The notes: generated by a model from the sequence alone, not told the origin. A DNA stretch of 20,983 bases from Glaciecola sp. UBA983 (GCA_002292215.1 DBBN01000079.1:1-20983), one strand, 5' to 3'. Shown: positions 1 to 9,437, counted from the stretch's first letter. A program made the numbers and translations.

Positions 1-171
1 TAACGTATGGTTTGGGTACAATTCGGCTATGGCTGCTTGCGCCATAGGACTCAAATATTGAGTCGCAATTTCACCTGTAACGCGATGACCTATTTTGCCC
101 CATGCCCACGCTGACTGACTGACACTCAGCAAGCTACTTACTACAAACAAGCACACAATAATGTGTTTCAT
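1..171 (-). CDS. S1/P1-type nuclease, N-terminal part (cut by window edge)
   Basis: Fifty-seven codons are visible, running off the left edge. The first 23 residues form a signal peptide (K2, hydrophobic core about residues 4-17, cleavage motif AWA at 21-23), so the protein should be exported. The predicted mature protein begins with Trp24 in WGKIGHRV. In S1/P1 nucleases the N-terminal Trp and the His five residues later (here His29) are zinc ligands of the trinuclear zinc site, and both are present. The family degrades single-stranded DNA and RNA and removes 3' phosphates from nucleotides, so a periplasmic or secreted scavenging role is inferred. The ATG is preceded by AAGGA eight bases upstream. 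It lies 47 nt downstream of ubiX with no hairpin between, so it may share that transcript. The catalytic core is outside the window. Confidence 0.82.
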   Translation of the reverse strand, partial: MKHIIVCLFVVSSLLSVSQSAWAWGKIGHRVTGEIATQYLSPMAQAAIAELYPNHTL

Positions 172-218
172 GTTAACGGTCCTTAAAAAAATAATAATAA
201 ATTTCAATAAAATACAGG

Positions 219-863
219 TTATGCTGGTTTGTAGCCCCAACGTTGCATAATTGTTTGATCCACACCCACATGGTCTAAAATACGCGCCACCACAAAATCG
301 ACTAAATCAGCAATGCTCTTAGGTTCATGATAGAACCCAGGAGCAGCAGGCATAATAGTCACGCCAATTTGTGATAACTTCAGCATATTTTCTAAATGAA
401 TGGTCGAAAATGGCATTTCTCGCGGCACTATAATCAGCTGGCCACGCTCTTTTATTACAACATCCGCCGCACGTTCGATCAAGTTATCACTCGCCCCCAT
501 AGCAATGGCTGATAAGGTCCCCGTAGAACAAGGACATACCACCATGAGCTTGGGCGCAGCAGAGCCAGAAGCCACAGGAGAAAACCATTCATCTTTGCCA
601 CATGCAATAATCTGACCTGGTTGAGCCGAAAAACGCTCGGTAAAAAACGCACTGACCGCTTCGGGTTTACTTGGTACTTTGAGGTTTTCTTCCGTTGCCA
701 TGACGACTTTTGCCGCAGACGAAATTAGGACATAAACTTGAAAATCCGCTTTGACCAATAACTCTAATAAACGCAAAGCATATGGCGTTCCAGACGCTCC
801 TGTAATGGCTAAGGTAATGCGCTTATTCCAAGCAGTTAAGGTCGATACAGGTGTTAGGCTCAT
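219..863 (-). CDS. ubiX: Flavin prenyltransferase UbiX
   Basis: 214 residues. UbiX joins a dimethylallyl group to FMN, making the prenylated flavin cofactor needed by the decarboxylase UbiD in ubiquinone synthesis; it is a cytosolic dodecamer. The flavin-binding start TGASGTPYA lies at residues 21-29. The middle holds the family stretch [20 protein letters not shown], and the C-terminal half holds [12 protein letters not shown] and [11 protein letters not shown], all typical. The N-terminus is about ten residues longer than in E. coli UbiX. The ATG is favoured because it sits one base after the mpl stop codon and has AAGGA eight bases upstream, inside the end of mpl, so translation is probably coupled. 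UbiD-associated paralogues (Pad1-type) share this fold, but proximity to mpl and overall similarity favour the housekeeping enzyme. Confidence 0.95.
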   Translation of the reverse strand: MSLTPVSTLTAWNKRITLAITGASGTPYALRLLELLVKADFQVYVLISSAAKVVMATEENLKVPSKPEAVSAFFTERFSAQPGQIIACGKDEWFSPVASGSAAPKLMVVCPCSTGTLSAIAMGASDNLIERAADVVIKERGQLIIVPREMPFSTIHLENMLKLSQIGVTIMPAAPGFYHEPKSIADLVDFVVARILDHVGVDQTIMQRWGYKPA

Positions 864-864
864 G

Positions 865-2226
865 TTATGCGTCCTTATATTTGCGGGTTAATGCATCGAG
901 TAATTTACCATGAATTCCAGCAAAACCACCATTACTCATTACTAAAATATGATCCGACGGCTGGGCTTCTTTGACAACCGCCGCCACTAATTTTTCCACA
1001 TCTTGATAAGAGTGAACAGGCGCAATACTGTCGCGTGCCACTTCATCAATAGACCAGCTTAAATTAGCCGGTTCAAAAATAAACACTTCATCCGCTTTTG
1101 CCCACGAATCGGTCAGCTGTTCTTTATGGATACCCAACTTCATAGTGTTAGAGCGCGGTTCTAATATAGCTAAAATGCGCTGTACACCAACTTTGGCTTT
1201 TAAACCTTCAACTGTGGTTTTAATGGCTGTCGGATGATGCGCAAAATCATCATATACAGTAATATTATTGATCTTGCCTTTGATTTCCATGCGACGTTTA
1301 ACATTCACAAACTCACTTAATGATGCGATAGCAATTTCCGTAGTCACCCCAACATTGTGTGCTGCCGCTATCGCCATCAAGCCATTGTGAACATTGTGAT
1401 CACCTATTAATTCCCAAGACACTTCGCCTTGTAATTGACCTTGGTAATACACTTCAAAGCGTCCACCATCGGCTTGTGTTTTTTGTGCTGTCCAATCTTT
1501 GGAAATAAATTCTTGGCGAGTCCAACACCCCATTTCTAATACATCTTGCATATTGTTATCGTGCTTTTCAGACAATATCAGGCCATTAGCTGGCACGGTA
1601 CGCACTAAATGATGGAATTGTTTTTTTATCGCATTGAGATCATCAAAAATATCCGCATGATCAAATTCTAAATTATTGAGCACTAACGTACGTGGACGGT
1701 AATGGACAAACTTGGAGCGTTTATCAAAAAAGGCACTGTCGTATTCATCGGCTTCTATGACAAAGAAGTTACCTTCGCCAATCCGCGCCGACACACCAAA
1801 GTTTTCTGGTACGCCTCCGATCAAAAAGCCCGGTGTATAACCTGCATATTCGAGGATCCACGCCACGATACTAGCAGTGGAGGTTTTGCCATGTGTACCG
1901 GCTACCGCTAAGACCCAACGGTCTTTGAGTAAGTTATCTAATAACCATTGTGGGCCGGAGGTATAAGGTAAGTTGCGATCTAGCACATATTCTACTGCAG
2001 GATTACCGCGTGACATCGCGTTACCAATGATCACCATATCTGGCTCAGGTGTAAACTGGGACACATCATAGCCTTCGGTCAAGGTAATGCCGAGCCCTTC
2101 TAATTGCGTAGACATGGGCGGATAGACGTTACGGTCGGAGCCAGTAACAGTATGGCCTAATGATTTGGCAAGGGCTGCAATGCCCCCCATAAAACTACCG
2201 CAAATTCCTAAAATATGTACATGCAT
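865..2226 (-). CDS. mpl: UDP-N-acetylmuramate:L-alanyl-gamma-D-glutamyl-meso-diaminopimelate ligase
   Basis: 453 residues, the normal length. Mpl reattaches the tripeptide L-Ala-gamma-D-Glu-meso-DAP, recovered from turned-over murein, to UDP-MurNAc using ATP in the cytosol, feeding peptidoglycan recycling. It is a Mur ligase with three domains: an N-terminal UDP-binding Rossmann part opening [17 protein letters not shown] (about residues 4-20), a central ATPase domain with P-loop GTHGKTST at 110-117, and a C-terminal domain beginning near the [10 protein letters not shown] stretch, a Mur-ligase hallmark. The IxGICGxxMGG opening distinguishes Mpl from MurC. It is divergent from fbp, as in E. 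coli, and is followed after one base by ubiX. The ATG sits 52 nt downstream of a TATAAT hexamer on the same strand. The Shine-Dalgarno sequence is weak. Confidence 0.96.
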   Translation of the reverse strand: MHVHILGICGSFMGGIAALAKSLGHTVTGSDRNVYPPMSTQLEGLGITLTEGYDVSQFTPEPDMVIIGNAMSRGNPAVEYVLDRNLPYTSGPQWLLDNLLKDRWVLAVAGTHGKTSTASIVAWILEYAGYTPGFLIGGVPENFGVSARIGEGNFFVIEADEYDSAFFDKRSKFVHYRPRTLVLNNLEFDHADIFDDLNAIKKQFHHLVRTVPANGLILSEKHDNNMQDVLEMGCWTRQEFISKDWTAQKTQADGGRFEVYYQGQLQGEVSWELIGDHNVHNGLMAIAAAHNVGVTTEIAIASLSEFVNVKRRMEIKGKINNITVYDDFAHHPTAIKTTVEGLKAKVGVQRILAILEPRSNTMKLGIHKEQLTDSWAKADEVFIFEPANLSWSIDEVARDSIAPVHSYQDVEKLVAAVVKEAQPSDHILVMSNGGFAGIHGKLLDALTRKYKDA

Positions 2227-2277
2227 GATGGATTCTTATTTGGCTAGATGAAAAAAATAATCGTAATACTTTAGCAG

Positions 2278-2283
2278 ATTATA
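2278..2283 (-). promoter_or_regulatory. Candidate -10 element for mpl-ubiX
   Basis: A perfect TATAAT is read on the minus strand, about 52 nt upstream of the mpl start. No good -35 hexamer lies 16-18 nt further upstream, where the sequence is GC-rich and runs into the inverted repeat at 2287-2332. It may therefore be an activator-dependent promoter or a chance match. Confidence 0.35.
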
Positions 2284-2286
2284 CCC

Positions 2287-2332
2287 TGTTAACCTACCAA
2301 CCGGCTATATCGGATCTATATCCGAGTTAACA
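2287..2332. repeat. Nested inverted repeats in the mpl/fbp divergent control region
   Basis: The outer arms are TGTTAAC (2287-2293) and GTTAACA (2326-2332), exact reverse complements. The inner arms are TCGGAT (2310-2315) and ATCCGA (2320-2325), also exact, with a 4-nt centre. The right outer arm supplies the proposed fbp -35 hexamer, and the left arm abuts the proposed mpl -10 hexamer. Two nested dyads in a divergent intergenic region are the expected look of a regulator site, but no regulator is identified. Confidence 0.45.
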
Positions 2333-2355
2333 TACGCGTTAAAAGTAGGTACACT
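2327..2355 (+). promoter_or_regulatory. Candidate sigma-70 promoter for fbp
   Basis: TTAACA (2327-2332, five of six matches to TTGACA) is followed after 17 nt by TACACT (2350-2355, four of six matches to TATAAT). This would start transcription around 2362, giving a leader of about 90 nt before the preferred fbp start at 2455. The -35 overlaps the right arm of the inverted repeat. Confidence 0.45.
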
Positions 2356-2454
2356 AGCTGTACAGGGAAAGTACAATAAAAACAATAATCCTTTCTTATG
2401 GAGTCTTTACTCCTCTGTACCCTACTCTATTCATTAATAAAGGTTTTATGTGTT

Positions 2455-3426
2455 ATGAAACGATTAAATTCGCAATTACAGCAAGATGGAGCACCGCTCG
2501 AACTCATATTATTAATCCGGACTTTATTGGCTGGCTGCAAAGAAATTTCATTTCGTGTTTCCCAAGGTTCATTAGCAGGTGTGCTCGGTTCGACACTGTC
2601 TGAAAACGTCCAAGGAGAAACACAAAAAAAACTCGATGTCATCTCCAACCAAATTCTCAAAGATACCTTGAGTGAATCAGGTTACGTCAAAGCTATCTCT
2701 TCAGAAGAAGAAGATGATGTTGTCCCCTGTAACCCTGAAGGCAATTATTTAGTCAGCTTTGATCCGTTAGATGGCTCATCGAATACTGAGATCAACAGCT
2801 TAATCGGGACTATCTTTTCGATTACTCACGCCCCGCAATGGATGGATGCAGATGATCCTTCCGCTTTCTTGCAACCGGGTACGCAAAGTGTGGCTGCAGG
2901 CTACGTGTTATATGGTCCTTCGACTATGCTGGCTATGACCACCGGGCGCGGTACTCATCTTTATACCTTGGATAAAACCCATGGAGGCTTCTTACTGACT
3001 GAAGCTAATTTACAAGTACCACAAGACACCAGCGAATTTGCAATTAACGCATCGAACCAACGTCACTGGGAGCAACCGATACAAGATTATGTGACTGATT
3101 TAATTCTTGGCACTGAAGGTCCTCGTGGCAAAGATTACAACATGCGCTGGGTCGCAGCGATGGTGGGTGATATTCATCGTGTATTATGCCGTGGTGGTAT
3201 TTTTGCATATCCGTTTGATAAGCGTAATCCCGATAAACCGGGTAAATTACGGTTATTGTATGAAGCGAATCCGATGGCATTTTTGATGGAGCAAGCAGGC
3301 GGTTTAGCCTCAACGGGCGAAGGAAGGATCATGGAAGTGATGCCAACTGAGATCCACCAACGAATACCAGTGATTATTGGTTCAGCCAATGAAGTAGAAG
3401 CGTGCTTAGGTTATTACAACCGATAA
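2455..3426 (+). CDS. fbp: Fructose-1,6-bisphosphatase, class I
   Basis: 323 residues from the ATG at 2455. The cytosolic enzyme hydrolyses fructose 1,6-bisphosphate to fructose 6-phosphate, the committed step of gluconeogenesis. Metal-binding residues appear in SSEEED (about 82-87) and FDPLDGSSN (102-110), followed by GTIFSI; substrate-binding stretches GDIHRVL and GGIFAYP lie in the C-terminal third. A longer frame opens at an ATG at 2398, adding 19 mostly hydrophobic residues, but that ATG has no Shine-Dalgarno sequence. Homologues begin about 20-30 residues before the CKEIS motif, as the 2455 start does, and AAAGG precedes 2455. Sequence style is closer to the Pseudomonas-type class I enzyme than to the E. 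coli one. It is divergent from mpl and ends in a strong terminator, so it is probably monocistronic. Confidence 0.94.
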   Translation: MKRLNSQLQQDGAPLELILLIRTLLAGCKEISFRVSQGSLAGVLGSTLSENVQGETQKKLDVISNQILKDTLSESGYVKAISSEEEDDVVPCNPEGNYLVSFDPLDGSSNTEINSLIGTIFSITHAPQWMDADDPSAFLQPGTQSVAAGYVLYGPSTMLAMTTGRGTHLYTLDKTHGGFLLTEANLQVPQDTSEFAINASNQRHWEQPIQDYVTDLILGTEGPRGKDYNMRWVAAMVGDIHRVLCRGGIFAYPFDKRNPDKPGKLRLLYEANPMAFLMEQAGGLASTGEGRIMEVMPTEIHQRIPVIIGSANEVEACLGYYNR

Positions 3427-3433
3427 ATAATCA

Positions 3434-3470
3434 ACGGCATTGGCTTTTTATTCGCCCATGCCGTTTTTTT
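3434..3470 (+). terminator. Intrinsic terminator of fbp
   Basis: The stem ACGGCAT (3434-3440) pairs with ATGCCGT (3458-3464). It extends past one mismatch with GGC/GCC around a 9-nt loop and is followed by a run of seven T (3464-3470). It starts 7 nt after the fbp stop codon. Confidence 0.9.
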
Positions 3471-3534
3471 GTTTTATCATTGCGCTTTACTATTGCGTTT
3501 ATTTACGCACTTTAATACTTAGAGAATCTCCGAT

Positions 3535-4026
3535 ATGCCCCATCCTTTTGCTCAGACCCCCAAATGGTTAAGTGTTTGGCTGTTCACCATAATCAGTGTT
3601 GGCGTTTTCGCTGCACAACCACAACCCAAAGAACTGTTTTGGGAAGATATGGTGCCTAAAGGATTTATTGCCCCAGAAGTCACGGTTGATCATTTAAATA
3701 ACATGTCACAAGCTGCGCCCAACGCGCCAGTTTTACCCGAGCTAAACGGCCAATATGTAAAAATCCCTGGATTTGTTGTGCCATTAGAAGGCACAGCTGA
3801 ATTGACGACGGAGTTTTTGTTAGTCCCCTACTTTGGTGCATGTATTCATGTACCGCCACCGCCATCTAATCAAATTGTTTATGTGACATTCAAAAACGGG
3901 GTGCCCATCGATAATTTATATGATGCTGTGTGGGTTGTGGGCAAGTTGTCTACCGATGGTTGGAGTGGTGATATTGCGACCGTGGGTTATACGCTAGAAG
4001 GCGTGGAAGTATTGCCATACGAATAA
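3535..4026 (+). CDS. Exported DUF3299 family protein
   Basis: 163 residues. A signal peptide is clear: K10, hydrophobic stretch about 11-25, probable cleavage near Ala26-Ala27, so the mature protein should be periplasmic. The motif LLVPYFGACIHVPPPPSNQI (about residues 94-113) and the following VYVTF are the hallmark of the DUF3299 domain found in many marine gammaproteobacteria. The Cys and His in FGACIHVPPPP could bind a metal, but this is inference. The family has no settled function that I know of; homologues are sometimes near ABC exporters or metal-related genes, which is not the case here. It stands alone between the fbp terminator and a convergent thioesterase gene. No good promoter was recognised in the 64 nt upstream; a small dyad TGCGT/ACGCA occurs at 3494-3509. 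Confidence 0.85.
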   Translation: MPHPFAQTPKWLSVWLFTIISVGVFAAQPQPKELFWEDMVPKGFIAPEVTVDHLNNMSQAAPNAPVLPELNGQYVKIPGFVVPLEGTAELTTEFLLVPYFGACIHVPPPPSNQIVYVTFKNGVPIDNLYDAVWVVGKLSTDGWSGDIATVGYTLEGVEVLPYE

Positions 4027-4047
4027 GGGCGAGTGCTCGCGCCCTTA
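4024..4047. terminator. Hairpin between convergent genes
   Basis: TAAGGGCG (4024-4031) pairs exactly with CGCCCTTA (4040-4047), starting within the stop codon of the DUF3299 gene. The T-rich tail on the plus strand is poor (TTGTATTTA) and there is none on the minus strand, so it may be a weak terminator or a bidirectional barrier between the DUF3299 gene and the thioesterase gene. Confidence 0.6.
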
Positions 4048-4072
4048 TTGTATTTACATTAACCAATTGTGC

Positions 4073-4483
4073 TTATTGTGGCACTAGCCACTCTAATAAT
4101 TGCGCTCGATGCGCGTCACTGATTGGCATAGCACGCTGTTGGACATAATCAAACTGCACTAATGTCGTCGTCCCTTTCGCTACCACAACTTGCTCATTTT
4201 CGGCATTGGCCTGCTGCACTTCTTGATACACCACAAATGAACTGTTACCAATACGCTGAATACCAGTACGAATGGTCACTGCTTTGCCATAGTGGATCTG
4301 CGCCACAAAATCTACCGTGAAACTCGCCAAAATCAACGGCCAATTATCCAAGTCTAACTCCGGATTAAAGACTTTGAATATCGGTTCTCGTGCCGTTTCA
4401 AACCACTGCGGCACCACGGTATTGTTGACATGACGCAGGGCATCAGTTTCATAAAAACGAATGTTAAATGTTTCACTCAACAT
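4073..4483 (-). CDS. Acyl-CoA thioesterase, 4-hydroxybenzoyl-CoA thioesterase (hotdog) family
   Basis: 136 residues, the usual length for a single hotdog domain. The active-site signature is evident: [13 protein letters not shown] at residues 9-21, where Asp14 corresponds to the catalytic acid of 4HBT-type thioesterases, followed by the helix residues WFETAREP (27-34). Such enzymes hydrolyse acyl-CoA or acyl carrier protein thioesters in the cytosol; the substrate cannot be told from sequence. The start codon overlaps the last 11 nt of uvrA on the same strand, so the gene is probably translated by coupling from the uvrA message. YbgC- and FcbC-like members share the motif, so the specific subfamily is left open. 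Confidence 0.9.
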   Translation of the reverse strand: MLSETFNIRFYETDALRHVNNTVVPQWFETAREPIFKVFNPELDLDNWPLILASFTVDFVAQIHYGKAVTIRTGIQRIGNSSFVVYQEVQQANAENEQVVVAKGTTTLVQFDYVQQRAMPISDAHRAQLLEWLVPQ

Positions 4484-7319
4484 AACGTTGTGGACCTGTG
4501 AGCATTGGTTTTAAGAATCGTCCCGTGTGCGAGGCTGCGACTTCAGCAACGTCTTCAGGTGTACCTTGAGCAATGATTTGACCACCACCAGAACCGCCTT
4601 CTGGACCTAGATCAATGACCCAATCCGCCGTCTTGATCACATCCAAGTTATGCTCAATGACCACCATTGTATTGCCGGCATCACGTAAGCGATTCAAGAC
4701 TTCCAACAACTGCTTAATATCGTGAAAATGTAAGCCCGTAGTAGGTTCATCTAAAATATACAGGGTTTGTCCCGTATCGCGCTTAGATAACTCTTTGGCC
4801 AACTTAACCCGCTGAGCTTCACCACCTGACAAAGTCGTCGCCGCTTGTCCTAAACATATATAGGATAAGCCTACATCTTTTAACGTTTGCAGTTTGCGGT
4901 TAATAGCAGGGATCGCATCAAAGAACTCTCGGGCGTCTTCAACGGTCATTTGCAAAATCTCGTGGATGTTTTTGCCTTTATAACGAATTTCTAAGGTTTC
5001 GCGGTTATAGCGTTTACCCTTACACACGTCACATGGCACATATACATCTGGTAAAAAATGCATTTCAACTTTAATCACGCCATCACCCTGACAGGCTTCA
5101 CAACGTCCACCTTTGACGTTAAAACTAAATCGTCCAGGCTTGTACCCCCTTGAGCGTGCTTCTTGTGTGCCTGCAAACATTTCACGAATTGGCGTAAAAA
5201 TTCCGGCGTAAGTAGCAGGATTAGATCTCGGTGTACGACCAATTGGACTTTGGTCAATATCGACTACTTTGTCCAATAACTCTAAGCCTTTCATGGTTTT
5301 ATACGGTGCCGGCTCGCCTAACGTTGCGTTGTTTAATTCACGCTGCGCAATTTTATAAAACGTATCATTAATTAAGGTCGATTTACCTGAACCCGATACG
5401 CCAGTAACACACGTCATGATACCTGTTGGCACACGCAATGTTACATCTTGTAAATTGTTACCTGTAGCACCCGTCAATTCTAGCCATTCGTTGTTCTTAG
5501 CTGTATTGCGTTTAGCTGGGATCGCAATCCCTTCACGACCTGATAAATACTTACCCGTTAATGAATGCTCCGCATTTTTAATATCTTCCAGTGAGCCTTG
5601 CGCGATAATTTCACCGCCATGCACCCCAGCCCCAGGACCAATATCAATAATATAATCCGCTTCTTTGATAGCATCTTCATCATGCTCAACCACAATCACG
5701 GTGTTACCTAAATCTCGCAAATGACGTAGGGTTTTTAAAAGGCGTTCGTTATCACGTTGATGCAAACCAATGGAAGGCTCATCCAGCACGTACATGACGC
5801 CCACTAAACCTGCACCAATTTGACTAGCCAAACGAATACGCTGCGCTTCACCGCCGGATAACGTGTCAGCACTGCGTTCTAGTGATAGGTAGTTTAAGCC
5901 AACATTCACCAAGAAATTTAAGCGTTCTTTGATCTCTTTTAGGATTTTTTCAGCAATCGCAGCACGCTGACCGGTTAATGTTAAGTTTTCAAAAAAGGCT
6001 AAACATTCAGCAATGGACATATGTGCCACTGTCGGTAAATTCGTTTTCTCAATAAAGACGTTGCGTGCTTCTAAACGTAAACGTGAGCCAGAACAGGTAG
6101 AACAAGGCTGCTGTGCTAAGTATTTAGATAACTCATCACGTACGGCATTGGATTCGGTATCTTTGTAGCGGCGCTCCATATTCGGGATAATCCCTTCAAA
6201 TGGATGTTTACGCTGCATGATATCACCACGTTCATTGATGTATTTAAAGCTAATGCTGGTGCCTTTTGAGCCGTTGAGAATAATGTCTTTGGATTTTTTA
6301 TCTAGTTCATTAAACGGAATGCTCAAATCAAACTTATAATGTTCAGCGACTGCTTGGAGCATTTGGAAATAATAATAACTGCGCTTATCCCAGCCACGGA
6401 TCGCTCCACCAGATAAACTTAGCTCCTCATTACTCACCACGCGAGAGGGATCAAAAAACTGTCTCGTCCCTAATCCATCACAAGTTTGACATGCCCCAGC
6501 TGGGTTGTTGAACGAAAACATGCGCGGCTCTAACTCACTGATAGAATAACCACAGTGCGGGCAAGCGAAGTTTGCGGAGAAAATGATTTCTTCAGCGCTG
6601 ACATCATCCATGTAGGCAACTTTGGCATTGCCACCAGATAAGCCTAATGCAGTTTCAAATGATTCGGCTAGGCGCAGTTGTAAATCTTCACGCACTTTAA
6701 AACGGTCAACAACCACTTCGATGGTGTGTTTTTTGTGGAGATCCAACGGCGGTGGATCAGACAAATCACAGACCTCTCCATCAATCCGCGCACGAATAAA
6801 TCCTTGCGCAGACAAGCCCTCTAATGTTTTAAGATGCTCACCTTTACGGTCTTGGATCACCGGCGCAAGCAACATCAGCTTTGTGCCTTCTGGCATTGCT
6901 AAAACACGGTCAACCATCTGCGATACGATTTGCGCGTCGAGGGGTACATCATGCTCTGGACAACGTGGCACACCGACTCGGGCAAACATCAAACGCAAAT
7001 AATCGTAGATCTCGGTGATTGTACCCACCGTTGAACGAGGGTTGTGAGAGGTAGACTTTTGTTCAATCGAAATGGCCGGAGATAACCCTTCGATATGATC
7101 GACATCGGGTTTTTCCATCATAGATAAAAACTGACGGGCATATGCAGACAAAGACTCAACGTAACGACGTTGGCCCTCAGCGTATAAAGTATCAAAAGCT
7201 AAAGAGGATTTACCCGATCCAGAGAGACCAGTAATCACGACTAACTTGTCGCGAGGGAGATCAAGGGAAATGTTTTTGAGGTTGTGCGTACGCGCACCAC
7301 GAACTTCTATTTTATCCAT
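4473..7319 (-). CDS. uvrA: UvrABC excinuclease subunit A
   Basis: 948 residues (E. coli has 940). UvrA dimers scan DNA for bulky lesions and load UvrB in nucleotide excision repair. There are two ABC ATPase modules: Walker A GLSGSGKS (31-38) with signature LSGGEAQR (487-494), and GVSGSGKS (640-647) with LSGGEAQR (830-837). Zinc ligands are intact: Cys253/256/277/280 in module one and Cys740/743/763/766 in module two; a further CxxC pair lies at 406-409. The UvrB-binding and DNA-insertion regions follow the E. coli order. The gene is divergent from the MFS-ssb pair, a common gammaproteobacterial neighbourhood. In E. coli it is LexA-repressed, but I see no canonical SOS box in the 214-nt upstream region. 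The best partial match is CTGT-N8-ATAA at 7343-7358, which fits only one half-site. Confidence 0.98.
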   Translation of the reverse strand: MDKIEVRGARTHNLKNISLDLPRDKLVVITGLSGSGKSSLAFDTLYAEGQRRYVESLSAYARQFLSMMEKPDVDHIEGLSPAISIEQKSTSHNPRSTVGTITEIYDYLRLMFARVGVPRCPEHDVPLDAQIVSQMVDRVLAMPEGTKLMLLAPVIQDRKGEHLKTLEGLSAQGFIRARIDGEVCDLSDPPPLDLHKKHTIEVVVDRFKVREDLQLRLAESFETALGLSGGNAKVAYMDDVSAEEIIFSANFACPHCGYSISELEPRMFSFNNPAGACQTCDGLGTRQFFDPSRVVSNEELSLSGGAIRGWDKRSYYYFQMLQAVAEHYKFDLSIPFNELDKKSKDIILNGSKGTSISFKYINERGDIMQRKHPFEGIIPNMERRYKDTESNAVRDELSKYLAQQPCSTCSGSRLRLEARNVFIEKTNLPTVAHMSIAECLAFFENLTLTGQRAAIAEKILKEIKERLNFLVNVGLNYLSLERSADTLSGGEAQRIRLASQIGAGLVGVMYVLDEPSIGLHQRDNERLLKTLRHLRDLGNTVIVVEHDEDAIKEADYIIDIGPGAGVHGGEIIAQGSLEDIKNAEHSLTGKYLSGREGIAIPAKRNTAKNNEWLELTGATGNNLQDVTLRVPTGIMTCVTGVSGSGKSTLINDTFYKIAQRELNNATLGEPAPYKTMKGLELLDKVVDIDQSPIGRTPRSNPATYAGIFTPIREMFAGTQEARSRGYKPGRFSFNVKGGRCEACQGDGVIKVEMHFLPDVYVPCDVCKGKRYNRETLEIRYKGKNIHEILQMTVEDAREFFDAIPAINRKLQTLKDVGLSYICLGQAATTLSGGEAQRVKLAKELSKRDTGQTLYILDEPTTGLHFHDIKQLLEVLNRLRDAGNTMVVIEHNLDVIKTADWVIDLGPEGGSGGGQIIAQGTPEDVAEVAASHTGRFLKPMLTGPQRYVE

Positions 7320-7466
7320 GCAACCGTTTCAATGTGCAAAACCTGTAGTATGACATAATCGCTTGAGATTACGACATATATAAGTTGTTTATAATTGTGA
7401 GTCTTAATACGTAAGATTATGGGTTTTGATCAACTAGCTGCCACCTTATTGACTTAATGCCACACA

Positions 7467-7494
7467 TTTACCCTTGCTAAAATTGTGCTAGAAT
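7467..7494 (+). promoter_or_regulatory. Candidate extended -10 promoter for the MFS-ssb pair
   Basis: TTTACC (7467-7472) is followed after 16 nt by TAGAAT (7489-7494), which is preceded by TGC, giving an extended -10 element. The predicted start lies near 7501, about 33 nt upstream of the GTG start of the transporter. A separate perfect dyad TCTTA-N5-TAAGA sits at 7402-7416 in the same divergent region. Confidence 0.5.
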
Positions 7495-7533
7495 GCACTC
7501 ATAATTATTTACTTAAAGCTTGAAGTCCTAACC

Positions 7534-8880
7534 GTGAACGCTACCGAAATTCGTGCCGCTTGTGCACTTGCCGCTATTTATATTTTGCGCATGCTAGGAT
7601 TATTCATGGTCATGCCAGTATTGGCAATTTTAGCAATGGATTACCAAGGTTACACCCCCTGGTTGGTGGGCTTAGCGATTGGAGGCTATGGCTTGACCCA
7701 AGCATTGCTGCAGATCCCCATGGGGATGCTATCGGATCGCATCGGACGTAAGCCAGTCATTGTTGCTGGCTTAGTATGCTTTGCTATCGGAAGTGTCGTG
7801 GCAGGGATGGCTGATAGTATGACATGGTTGATTATTGGTCGGATAATGCAAGGTGCTGGCGCGATTGCCGGTGCAGTGATGGCATTAGCGGCTGATGTCA
7901 CGCGCGAATCTCAGCGCACCAAAGTCATGGCAATTATTGGGGTCTCAATTGGGTTTTCTTTTTATCTGGCTTTATTACTAGGTCCTGTGCTATCAAGCTC
8001 ATACGGTTTGAGCGGGATTTTTTATATTACGGCATTATTAAGCGTCGCCGGTATTGCCTTAGTCTTGTTTATTGTCCCTAACGCCACCAATATTGCGCCA
8101 AGTGCCGATACGTTGCCACGACTCTCTCATATCAAAGTCCTGTTCACCCATCCACAGCTGCGTTTATTGAATATTAGTGTATGCTTATTGCATATGTTTA
8201 TTACTATTTTATTTGTACAATTACCCCGTTTATTGAGCGATAGTGGGATTGCCCTGAGCGCACAATGGACATGGTATTTACCAGTATTGTTGTGTTCAAT
8301 TGTGGGTTTAATGGTACTCATGCAATTAGCCAAAACTCAGCCTAAAGGCGCCATGCTAATCAGTATTGTTGCCATGACGTTATGCTTTGCAGGACTAGCG
8401 TATCATGCTAATGCGACGTTGAATCTAAGTTATTTGTATGGCTTTGCGATAGTCTTTTTTATTGGATTTAATTATCTAGAAGCAAATATTCCAGCACTCG
8501 TATCGAGCATTGCCCCAGCCGGCAATAAAGGCAGTGCGATGGGAATTTATGCTAGCTTTCAATTTTTTGGTGCTTTTTTAGGCGGGATCGTTTCTGGCCT
8601 AATGATCAGTTCATTTTCTGAAACAGCACTGTATACTTTATGTATCTTGATTGGAGTTGTGTGGCTCATAATTATTTCAATGTTAAGTCACCATGAGCGC
8701 TTAAAACGCGTTACACTTAGCCTCAATCAAACGAATTACTCGGTCGCTGAAATCGCAACTCGATTACAAGCAATAACCGGTATTAAAGACATCACTGTGG
8801 TTGAAGATGAGCAGGCGGTCTACCTTAAAGTAGACGCAGCAACCTTTGACTTAACGTTAGCACAACAAGCAGTCCAATAA
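7534..8880 (+). CDS. YajR-like major facilitator superfamily transporter
   Basis: 448 residues, inner-membrane, about 12 hydrophobic segments. The MFS motif A GMLSDRIGRKP is at residues 64-74, after the first helices (SLRM/YILRMLGLFMVMPVL style, as in E. coli YajR). Motif-like GRIMQGAGAIAGAVMAL and DVTRESQRTKVMAIIGVS follow. The last ~60 residues form a soluble ferredoxin-like domain ending near GIKDITVVEDEQAVYLKVD, which matches the YAM domain that distinguishes YajR from drug exporters. The natural substrate of YajR is unknown; proton-driven export is inferred. The start is GTG with only a weak GAAG upstream; no in-frame ATG fits better. It is divergent from uvrA and 14 nt upstream of ssb, so ssb is probably read from this promoter, an arrangement I recall from Shewanella-like genomes. 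Confidence 0.9.
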   Translation: MNATEIRAACALAAIYILRMLGLFMVMPVLAILAMDYQGYTPWLVGLAIGGYGLTQALLQIPMGMLSDRIGRKPVIVAGLVCFAIGSVVAGMADSMTWLIIGRIMQGAGAIAGAVMALAADVTRESQRTKVMAIIGVSIGFSFYLALLLGPVLSSSYGLSGIFYITALLSVAGIALVLFIVPNATNIAPSADTLPRLSHIKVLFTHPQLRLLNISVCLLHMFITILFVQLPRLLSDSGIALSAQWTWYLPVLLCSIVGLMVLMQLAKTQPKGAMLISIVAMTLCFAGLAYHANATLNLSYLYGFAIVFFIGFNYLEANIPALVSSIAPAGNKGSAMGIYASFQFFGAFLGGIVSGLMISSFSETALYTLCILIGVVWLIIISMLSHHERLKRVTLSLNQTNYSVAEIATRLQAITGIKDITVVEDEQAVYLKVDAATFDLTLAQQAVQ

Positions 8881-8894
8881 TCACGAGGTAGCAG

Positions 8895-9437
8895 ATGGCG
8901 ACTAAAGGCGTAAACAAAGTAATAATCGTAGGTAACTTAGGTAACGATCCTGAGATCCGTAATTTGCCCAATGGCGGCGCAGTCGCTAATTTGAGCGTTG
9001 CGACTAGCGAAAGCTGGAAAGACCAACAAGGTCAACCACAAGAGCGCACTGAATGGCATCGCGTTACTATGTATCGTCGTCTTGCTGAGATTGCGGGTGA
9101 GTACTTGAAGAAAGGCTCACAAGTATACTTAGAAGGTAAATTGCAAACTCGTAAATGGCAGGACCAACAAGGTAATGATCGTTACACAACTGAAATTATT
9201 GCTGACCAAATGCAAATGCTAGGTGGTCGTAGTGGCGGCGGCCAAGGCGGTAACATGGGTGGTGGTAGTTATAACCAACCACAACAAAGTAATCAAGGTG
9301 GCAATGGCGGCGGTTACAACCAAGCACCACAACAAAACAATCAAGGCGGTTATAACAAACCACCACAACAGGCAACTTCAGCACCACAAGCGCCAAAAGA
9401 GCCTGATTTTGAATTTGATGACGATATTCCTTTTTAG
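8895..9437 (+). CDS. ssb: Single-stranded DNA-binding protein
   Basis: 180 residues (E. coli SSB 178). It coats single-stranded DNA in replication, recombination and repair and recruits partners through its C-terminal tail. The OB-fold spans residues 1 to about 112, with [16 protein letters not shown] near the start and the conserved WHRV (54-57) and [16 protein letters not shown] (73-88). A Gly/Gln/Asn-rich disordered linker (113-168) carries a short repeat. The acidic tail ends in DDDIPF, the canonical partner-binding tip. The Shine-Dalgarno sequence GAGG precedes the ATG. It follows the MFS gene by 14 nt and ends in its own terminator. In E. coli ssb is divergent from uvrA; here the transporter is inserted between them. 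Confidence 0.98.
   Translation: MATKGVNKVIIVGNLGNDPEIRNLPNGGAVANLSVATSESWKDQQGQPQERTEWHRVTMYRRLAEIAGEYLKKGSQVYLEGKLQTRKWQDQQGNDRYTTEIIADQMQMLGGRSGGGQGGNMGGGSYNQPQQSNQGGNGGGYNQAPQQNNQGGYNKPPQQATSAPQAPKEPDFEFDDDIPF
9270..9371 (+). repeat. Degenerate repeat in the SSB linker
   Basis: The linker contains three related units, YNQPQQ (126-131), YNQAPQQ (141-147) and YNKPPQQ (153-159), separated by NQGG-containing spacers. The DNA carries matching repeats of the type TATAACCAACCACAACAA. Such low-complexity linkers vary in length between species. Confidence 0.7.

Noticed and set aside
2398..2454. Extension of fbp from an upstream in-frame ATG, adding 19 hydrophobic residues
   Set aside because: No Shine-Dalgarno sequence precedes that ATG, the extension does not resemble other Fbp N-termini, and a signal-like segment makes no sense on a cytosolic enzyme. 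The ATG at 2455 fits homologues.
7426..7433. TTGATCAA palindrome in the uvrA/MFS control region, considered as an FNR site
   Set aside because: An FNR site needs TTGAT-N4-ATCAA; here the half-sites abut without the spacer.
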